This document shows positions 57,851 through 64,000 of a stretch of DNA of 64,000 nucleotides, in pieces. A program made the position numbers and the translations under genes. The DNA comes from Streptococcus salivarius (GTDB taxonomy: Bacteria > Bacillota > Bacilli > Lactobacillales > Streptococcaceae): assembly GCF_002094975.1 (NCBI RefSeq), contig NZ_CP015283.1, forward strand, positions 2,093,501 through 2,157,500. Reading direction: 5' to 3'. Below the pieces are notes generated by a model, which worked only from the letters and a program-made list of their open reading frames with translations, was not told the origin of the DNA and searched no databases. The number at the start of each line of letters is the position of its first letter. Within the stretch, counting starts at the first letter, position 1.

Positions 57851-57988
57851 GAGACTTTCCTTAAGTGAGTGCGGACGTCAGCGAACTTCTTCGAAGCTCC
57901 ATGACTAATTTTTGAGCCTAAGGTCTCAAAAATTCCGAGTTCTAGAAATCCAAGTATTTCTAGAACTTTTCTCACAGCGGAAAGTCTC
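57851..57988. repeat. Nested palindromic intergenic element
   Basis: Outer arms GAGACTTTCC (57851-57860) and GGAAAGTCTC (57979-57988) enclose two hairpins: AATTTTTGAG/CTCAAAAATT (57907-57934, 10 bp) and GTTCTAGAAAT/ATTTCTAGAAC (57939-57966, 11 bp). A short CTTC-TT-CGAAG motif lies near 57886. The layout suggests a small folded repeat or MITE-like element rather than a gene; the frame crossing it on the minus strand looks like a by-product. Confidence 0.6.
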
Positions 57989-58116
57989 GTTAAGTGCTCG
58001 CTTTGCTCGCTAGAAGCAAGGCAAATCAAGAATACAATTATTTTTCTTTGACAGGTGTTAAGATGATGTCTCCATAATATCATCGCCTAGAGAAATTGTT
58101 TTACCATCTTTAAAAA

Positions 58117-58141
58117 TTAAAAAAAGAGCACTTAGCTCTTT
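58117..58141 (-). terminator. fni operon terminator
   Basis: AAAGAGC-TAAGT-GCTCTTT followed by TTTTTT on the minus strand, two bases after the fni stop. Confidence 0.88.
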
Positions 58142-58142
58142 C

Positions 58143-59150
<1,008 letters not shown>

Positions 59151-59196
59151 TTATTTCTTTACTTTCTTGCGTGATTATTATCTACTAAGCTGATTC

Positions 59197-60192
59197 CTAT
59201 ACCTCATACAAGAGCTCTATTCCTACCTGCTGCCAACGCTCAACTAGAGCATCTCGGCTAGATTGGTCAAAGGAAAAGGCGATACCACAGTCGCCACCTC
59301 CAGCTCCAGAGGACTTAGCAATGGCATCGAGTCCTTGCTCTGCTTCTTTGAGTTTTTTCAGCTTGTCCACATAAATATCTGGACTCAGTGATTCCAACTG
59401 GTCACTGACAGTTTGAAGGTTGCTCTTAAGCAAGTTCTTATCTCCTGTTTCCAGAGCCTTGATGGCAGCTTGAACAGCAACTTCGGTTTCACCTAGATAC
59501 TTGCTTGATATACGAGATTTGGCCATCCTAACCATGTCTTTTGAGATAGCAGCTTGCTTGGTCCACCCCACCAAAAAATGAGCTTTGAGAGCTGGCACTA
59601 CAGGTCTGATACGATAGCCCCAGTCTTTCTCCAAAAGTTCTGATAGAGTCATTTGGTCTATAAGCTCTGCTATTTTTGCACGGTCAAAAGAGCGATAGGA
59701 AACCAGATCCTCGTATACAATACAAGCTAGGTCCCCCATAGAACCGTTGTCTCCTTGTTTGAGGAGGGTGTAACTAGCTAATTTAAAGAGAATGTCTTCG
59801 GACAAGTCTTTCTGTAGAGCCGCTGCCAAGGCCTTGAGAGTCAATACCACAACTGAACCAGATGAGCCAATACCAAACTTAACCCCATCTCGCTCTAATT
59901 TTCCTGTGATGGAAAGGTCCAGAGCGGGCAAATTCTCACCACAATAGGCTTCAAAAGTATTCAAGGCCTCTTGAATGAGGGCATAATTTGCGTCTGGCTC
60001 ACGGTTAACACTATAGTCAAACATATCAGAAGATAGCTGTGTGCTTGGTGCTTCCTTGACCTCTGCTGACATAAAGATAGGGATGAACTGGATTAGGGCT
60101 GTCTGCCCAGGTGTTAGAACCGAATATTCTCCAGCAATGTAGAGTTTTCCACCAGTTTTTACCCTGACTCGACTGACCGACTGCTTAGGCAT
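59197..60192 (-). CDS. mvaK2: Phosphomevalonate kinase
   Basis: Phosphorylates mevalonate-5-phosphate. The GHMP kinase of 331 residues has K-L-Y-I-A-G-E-Y-S-V-L near 13 and the ATP loop G-I-G-S-S-G-S-V-V near 98. I chose the ATG at 60192 (M-P-K-Q-S) because it lies inside the end of mvaD, out of frame, with AAGGAG 7 nt upstream; the in-frame start at 60228 has no such site. Confidence 0.94.
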   Translation of the reverse strand: MPKQSVSRVRVKTGGKLYIAGEYSVLTPGQTALIQFIPIFMSAEVKEAPSTQLSSDMFDYSVNREPDANYALIQEALNTFEAYCGENLPALDLSITGKLERDGVKFGIGSSGSVVVLTLKALAAALQKDLSEDILFKLASYTLLKQGDNGSMGDLACIVYEDLVSYRSFDRAKIAELIDQMTLSELLEKDWGYRIRPVVPALKAHFLVGWTKQAAISKDMVRMAKSRISSKYLGETEVAVQAAIKALETGDKNLLKSNLQTVSDQLESLSPDIYVDKLKKLKEAEQGLDAIAKSSGAGGGDCGIAFSFDQSSRDALVERWQQVGIELLYEV

Positions 60193-61129
60193 CTGGCAAC
60201 TCCTTGGTGCGTGAAACAATGACCTCATAGTCCTTACGGAAGTGGTCTGCTAGGCGGTCCAGGTCTTCTTCCAGACAAAGCACCTTAACATTTGGTCCTG
60301 CATCCATAGTGAAATAACACTGTTCACCAGAGGCACGGAGGGCCTTAACCTTGTCCATAGCCTGATAGGAAGCATCCGTCAGATATGAAAATGGAGGGTT
60401 GGCCGTACTTGTGGTTTGGTGCATACGAAGGGCATTTGCTTCAGTGAGCTCACCGACCGCTTGGAAATCATTAGCCTTGAGGTAGCCTAACATATCCTTG
60501 TAATCCTGCTCGGACTGTTTAATCCACTCTGGAAAGGATGTCGATGTTTCGGTGCACAATTTCATACCATCACGGCTTGATACGGGTTTCTTTTGATCTG
60601 TCAAAACCAGCATAATCATGGCCAATTTAAGGTCTGTTTCCACTTGGTAAACATCACCACTATCCTTATCCCAAGCTGCCAATGGTCCAAAGAAAGAACG
60701 CGATGATGAGCCTGAAGCAAACTTGGCAATTTGAGCCAATTCAGACTGCGTTTTTCCGACTTGGAAGAGTTCGTTAGCCGCCTTAACTAGGGCAGAAAGA
60801 CCTGAGGAACTTGATGATAAACCTGCAGCTGTCGGCATGTTGTTCCAAGTTTCAATCTTGACATGTTGGTTAGGATTTGTACGGAAGAGATCTAAAACCT
60901 TGCTGGCCTTGATTGTTTCTTTTTCCTCTTGGAGCTCGTCATCGATATACATGACATCTCCAGTCGCATCCTCAGGCAGAAAAGACAACTTGGTTTCCGT
61001 ATACATATTCTCCAAAGTCAGTGAAATGCTGCTGGTTGAAGGAATCATACGCTCCGCATCCGCCTTACCCCAGTATTTGACTATAGCAATATTTGCGTAC
61101 GATTTGACGCTTACAGGCTTTCTATCCAC
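60185..61129 (-). CDS. mvaD: Diphosphomevalonate decarboxylase
   Basis: ATP-dependent decarboxylation of mevalonate-5-diphosphate to IPP. The 314 residues start from GTG at 61127-61129 inside the mvaK1 end (19-nt overlap). Motifs: N-I-A-I-V-K-Y-W-G-K near 13, A-A-G-L-S-S-S-S-S-G near 101 and M-D-A-G-P-N-V near 275 with the catalytic Asp. Confidence 0.95.
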   Translation of the reverse strand: MDRKPVSVKSYANIAIVKYWGKADAERMIPSTSSISLTLENMYTETKLSFLPEDATGDVMYIDDELQEEKETIKASKVLDLFRTNPNQHVKIETWNNMPTAAGLSSSSSGLSALVKAANELFQVGKTQSELAQIAKFASGSSSRSFFGPLAAWDKDSGDVYQVETDLKLAMIMLVLTDQKKPVSSRDGMKLCTETSTSFPEWIKQSEQDYKDMLGYLKANDFQAVGELTEANALRMHQTTSTANPPFSYLTDASYQAMDKVKALRASGEQCYFTMDAGPNVKVLCLEEDLDRLADHFRKDYEVIVSRTKELPDA

Positions 61130-61989
61130 GTGTTTACGGCTCCTTTTTCTTGAAGTTTTTTAACAATCGTTTGGGCTTGATCCTCGGTACTTGTTAGGGC
61201 AATAATGCAACCACCCAGTCCACCGCCTGACATCTTGGCACCCAGTGCACCATGCTCCAGAGCAGTTGCTACTAGAAGGTCCGACAAGTCACAAGATACC
61301 CCTAAAGATTTAAGGTGATTATGGGCTTGAGACATGAGCTGACCAAGAAGCTTTTGATTCTTGGCTTTGAGGGCTCCTTCAGCTTGCTGACTTAATTCGC
61401 CCAGTCGGTTTAGGTCTGATAAGGCATCTAGTCCTATAGCCTCAACCTTTTCCACGGCCTCACGGGTATTTCCATGGATGCCCGTATCAGCAATGACTAG
61501 ATAGGCACCTAGATTAACCTCGATTTCCTTGAAACCAATGTTTCGTGTAAAGCTAATGGCTTGGTCACTCAAGCAGGTCTTAGCATCTAAGCCGCTAGGT
61601 TTACTATGGGCAATAGTCTCCGCCTGATGGACCAGCATTTCCAAGGTCTCCTGGCTAAGCTCCTGGTCGAAATAATCAAAGACCGCACGAATAGCCGCAA
61701 TGGCCACTGCAGCAGACGACCCCATACCACGCTTTTCAGGGACACTAGACGAAATATCATAACTGATAGGCTGATTCTTGATTTTCAGATAGTTAAGAGC
61801 TGAAAAAATAGCCGTCGTCAAGGGATCTTGAGCCTTAAGAGTTAAAGGAATCTCAGCCGCCTGAATCTGACAGACAACCTCAATATCCTTAAGAGGAAGA
61901 GCAAGGGCAGGATGACCATAAACAACCGAGTGCTCCCCCATCAAAATAATCTTACTGTGGGCCTTGCCCACTCCTACTTTCTTAGTCAT
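61111..61989 (-). CDS. mvaK1: Mevalonate kinase
   Basis: Phosphorylates mevalonate; first gene of the operon. The 292 residues carry K-I-I-L-M-G-E-H-S-V-V-Y-G near 13, the G-M-G-S-S-A-A-V ATP loop near 91 and the C-terminal K-M-S-G-G-G-L-G-G motif near 254. The ribosome site before the ATG at 61989 is weak (GTGAG). Confidence 0.95.
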   Translation of the reverse strand: MTKKVGVGKAHSKIILMGEHSVVYGHPALALPLKDIEVVCQIQAAEIPLTLKAQDPLTTAIFSALNYLKIKNQPISYDISSSVPEKRGMGSSAAVAIAAIRAVFDYFDQELSQETLEMLVHQAETIAHSKPSGLDAKTCLSDQAISFTRNIGFKEIEVNLGAYLVIADTGIHGNTREAVEKVEAIGLDALSDLNRLGELSQQAEGALKAKNQKLLGQLMSQAHNHLKSLGVSCDLSDLLVATALEHGALGAKMSGGGLGGCIIALTSTEDQAQTIVKKLQEKGAVNTWIESL

Positions 61990-62151
61990 AAGCTATACAC
62001 ACTCACAGACCAGTTGGCATACGAGTATCTTTCTAAGTTTTTCATACAGTTTCTAGTGGTGACTCAAGGTCTATCAACCTCCCTGAGTGGATTAAGAGTA
62101 TCAATCTAAGGAATTTTCCTATGTCACTTCTATCTTATCATCAAAGCGCAA

Positions 62152-62184
62152 AAAAAGCGACATCTAACCTAGAGTGTCGCTTTG
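62152..62184 (-). terminator. Orphan terminator upstream of mvaK1
   Basis: AAAGCGACA-C/T-CT pairs with AGATGTCGCTTT around AACCT-type loop; seven T follow on the minus strand. No minus-strand gene now lies upstream of it (the region holds a plus-strand gene and an IS), so it may mark a displaced neighbour. Confidence 0.6.
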
Positions 62185-62205
62185 CATTAGAGATATGATC
62201 TTATT

Positions 62206-62234
62206 TTGATATTTCTATCTTAAACTAGTACAAT
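62206..62234 (+). promoter_or_regulatory. Promoter of the nucleotidyltransferase gene
   Basis: TTGATA (62206-62211), 17-nt spacer, TACAAT (62229-62234), 18 nt upstream of the ATG. Confidence 0.7.
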
Positions 62235-62251
62235 ACCAATGAGGTTTTAAA

Positions 62252-62815
62252 ATGATTAATGTCGAAAAACTAATTAAACAGAACTCCGAACTAATGGCAC
62301 TATTAAAGATTATTCACTCTTTCCAACTAAATGACTGTTGGCTTTGTGCTGGAACTATACGCAATTATATTTGGGACTACTTAAGTACCGGAAATACATT
62401 TTCAAATATCAATTTATCTGATATCGATGTCATTTTCTTTGATAAAAATATATCATATGAACAAACTCTTGAAATAGAGAATCAAATAAAGAGAAGACAT
62501 CCTGAATACAATTGGGAAATAAAAAATCAGTATTATATGAATATACATAGTCCTAATACTGAAAAGTATATCAGCTCTACAGATGCTGTTTCAAAATTTC
62601 CCGAAAAATGTACTGCCATAGCTGCTAGACTAAATGACTATCAGGAACTAGAGGTATTTATTCCTTTTGGAACAGACGATTTGATTAACTTCAGAGTATC
62701 ACCCACACCGCATTACTTTTCAGATAAAGAACGACAAACGGTCTATAACGAGAGAGTAAAAAAGAAAAATTGGAATACAATATGGCCAAACATTTCTATA
62801 GAATTTATCAAATAG
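62252..62815 (+). CDS. Nucleotidyltransferase family protein (DUF925/NTP_transf_6 type)
   Basis: A 187-residue soluble protein. The N-terminal C-A-G-T-I-R-N-Y-I-W-D near residue 31 and L-S-D-I-D-V-I-F-F-D near 55 form a polymerase-beta-like nucleotidyltransferase site with two metal-binding Asp; S-S-T-D-A-V-S-K-F-P-E near 108 and the T-A-I-A-A-R-L region complete the family pattern. Function unknown. The gene is A/T-rich and stands alone next to an IS30 element, so it is probably an accessory gene. AGG precedes the ATG. Confidence 0.78.
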   Translation: MINVEKLIKQNSELMALLKIIHSFQLNDCWLCAGTIRNYIWDYLSTGNTFSNINLSDIDVIFFDKNISYEQTLEIENQIKRRHPEYNWEIKNQYYMNIHSPNTEKYISSTDAVSKFPEKCTAIAARLNDYQELEVFIPFGTDDLINFRVSPTPHYFSDKERQTVYNERVKKKNWNTIWPNISIEFIK

Positions 62816-62823
62816 ATTATACG

Positions 62824-63984
62824 CCCTATTGTAAAATGAAGTGCAACACAAAAGACATGTTCATCTGATATACTAGAGTTGCGAAAAACAGTATAAAGGA
62901 AGATGAACATGTCCACTAATTATTCTACCACAAATCAATCATACAAGCACTTATCTGAAGCTGAGCGAGGGGAAATTGAAGCTTATTTAAGCGTAGGACT
63001 CAAACCTGCTGAGATTGCTCGTAGACTAGGGAGAAATCGCTCTACTATTACTCGTGAAATTAATCGTGGTTCCATAACACAAGTGAAAAAAGTAAATGGG
63101 CAAAAGGTCTATTACCAACACTATTATGCAGATGCTGCTCATAACCGTTATCGTCATGCTAGAGAAGCCAGCTATTATTTGAAACTGGATTCCGTATCGG
63201 ATGACTTTCTGAGAGCATTTACAGAAGCAATGAGAGAGAAACCAAGGGTGCATAGCGTGGATACCTTTGTTCATACCTATAGACTCCAACATGTAGATGC
63301 AGTTGTTCCTTCAACCAAGACGCTCTATAACTATATCCATCAAGGATTGTTAGAGATTAAGGTCATTGATTTGCCAAGAGCAGTGCGGATCCGTAAGAAA
63401 TTTACCAAGCGCCCCTCTACCAAGAAACATCTAGGAAAGTCAATTGAAGAAAGGCCAGAAGAAATCAATAATCGTTCCCGTTTTGGAGATTGGGAAATCG
63501 ATTCTGTTCTGGGTGGAAAGACAATAGGAGAACCTTCTATTCTAACCTTGGTAGAACGACAAACACGCTATGCTGTCACAAAGAAACTCGTGGAAAAGAA
63601 AGCAGAGTATGTCAATCAAGCAGTCTTAGAGTGTATGAAACTTTATCCCATTAAGTCCATAACTGCAGATAATGGAAACGAATTTTCATCATTGAGTAAG
63701 ATAGAGGGATTAGATGTTTATTTTGCACATGCCTATTCATCTTATGAACGAGGTACAAATGAGAATTTCAATGGACTACTAAGAGAGTTCATTCCGAAGG
63801 GGTGTTCGTTAAAAGAACTAAATCAGAATCTTTTAGAGGACTATACAAAGGCTATCAATGAAAGACCTAGACGAATTCATGGCTATCAGTCCGCAAAAAA
63901 GCTGTTTGAGCTAACTCAAACAGCTTGAAAGATACTCACTTAATCAGAGGAACATCTTTGTTGCACTTGACTTGACAATTAGGG
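62824..63984 (+). mobile_element. IS30-family insertion sequence (IS1139-like)
   Basis: About 1.16 kb. The left end CCCTATTGTAAAATGAAGTG and the inverted right end CCCTAATTGTCAAGTCAAGT match imperfectly, continuing into GCAACA and an ATGTTC-x-TCTGAT block, so both terminal repeats are present. The exact outer base is uncertain by a few nucleotides. Both ends are followed by AAATAGATTATAC (62810-62822 and 63985-63997). Confidence 0.85.
62909..63928 (+). CDS. IS30-family transposase
   Basis: A 339-residue transposase, apparently intact. The N-terminal helix-turn-helix reads L-S-E-A-E-R-G-E-I-E-A-Y-L followed by P-A-E-I-A-R-R-L-G-R-N-R-S-T-I; the DDE catalytic residues are in G-D-W-E-I-D-S-V near 198, T-A-D-N-G-N-E-F near 255 and E-N-F-N-G-L-L-R-E near 290. 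I prefer the ATG at 62909 (spacing 8 from AAGGA) to the ATG at 62903. Confidence 0.93.
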   Translation: MSTNYSTTNQSYKHLSEAERGEIEAYLSVGLKPAEIARRLGRNRSTITREINRGSITQVKKVNGQKVYYQHYYADAAHNRYRHAREASYYLKLDSVSDDFLRAFTEAMREKPRVHSVDTFVHTYRLQHVDAVVPSTKTLYNYIHQGLLEIKVIDLPRAVRIRKKFTKRPSTKKHLGKSIEERPEEINNRSRFGDWEIDSVLGGKTIGEPSILTLVERQTRYAVTKKLVEKKAEYVNQAVLECMKLYPIKSITADNGNEFSSLSKIEGLDVYFAHAYSSYERGTNENFNGLLREFIPKGCSLKELNQNLLEDYTKAINERPRRIHGYQSAKKLFELTQTA

Positions 63985-64000
63985 AAATAGATTATACTAT

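Noticed and set aside
57820..58083. 87-codon minus-strand ORF across the palindromic element
   Set aside because: It spans inverted repeats and a terminator, has no convincing ribosome site and no domain-like pattern; more likely a by-product of the repeat.

Overview
The window looks like chromosomal DNA of a Streptococcus of the salivarius group (S. salivarius, S. vestibularis or S. thermophilus). The evidence is the low GC content, the tmRNA tag AKNTNSYAVAA, the streptococcal gene order folA–small gene–clpX–ysxC and glmU–nudF–macP–mtnN, a mevalonate pathway instead of MEP, a YSIRK/LPXTG surface protein, and ISL3-type and IS30-type insertion sequences. Almost all genes are intact, which slightly favours a commensal S. 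salivarius/S. vestibularis over the gene-decayed dairy species; this is inference.

Layout. 1–9.3 kb (minus strand): 5' part of pbp2B, nnrD, folD, an alpha/beta hydrolase, the feoA-feoB-Cys-rich-protein iron(II) uptake operon, a polar amino acid ABC permease/ATPase pair and a DUF1797 gene. 9.4–14.8 kb: argF (minus), clpE (plus) behind a CIRCE element, a sigma-A promoter and a CtsR operator, a Nudix gene and a DUF1827 gene, then a Gfo/Idh/MocA oxidoreductase and a TVP38-type membrane protein. 15.6–17.0 kb: an intact ISL3-family element with an 8-bp target duplication, inserted at the terminator of a lipoprotein gene. 17.7–20.0 kb: tmRNA, tRNA-Arg, rpsA, tRNA-Gln, tRNA-Tyr. 20–28 kb: DUF2969, ilvE, parC, two paralogous small membrane proteins, parE, and divergent plsY with what looks like a leaderless mRNA. 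28–35 kb: a helix-hairpin-helix protein, DUF1912, mmuM-mmuP, ysxC, clpX, folA, thyA. 35–39 kb (plus): mvaS-mvaA, DUF1836–hemolysin III, PspC. 39–43 kb: HxlR regulator divergent from a hydrolase, a DUF3114 gene and another hydrolase. 43–48 kb: thrS behind a T-box and the two glycolipid glycosyltransferases. 48–54 kb: a 1005-residue LPXTG adhesin, mtnN, macP, nudF, glmU. 54.7–58 kb: mgtA behind an M-box magnesium riboswitch, then a nested palindromic element. 58–62 kb: fni-mvaK2-mvaD-mvaK1. 62–64 kb: a nucleotidyltransferase gene and an IS30-family element.

How the genes work together. The two mevalonate clusters supply every step from acetoacetyl-CoA to IPP/DMAPP. folD, folA and thyA cover one-carbon and thymidylate metabolism; mmuP/mmuM and mtnN handle methionine and SAM by-products; glmU, macP, pbp2B and the glycolipid transferases serve the envelope. 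Several regulatory layers can be read directly: CIRCE plus CtsR at clpE, T-box at thrS, M-box at mgtA, and a candidate Met box before mmuP. No CRISPR array, prophage or classical defence island was seen. The least explained parts are the membrane-protein pair between parE and parC, the DUF3114 reading frame with a perfect internal ribosome site, the palindromic element near 57.9 kb and the structured glmU leader.
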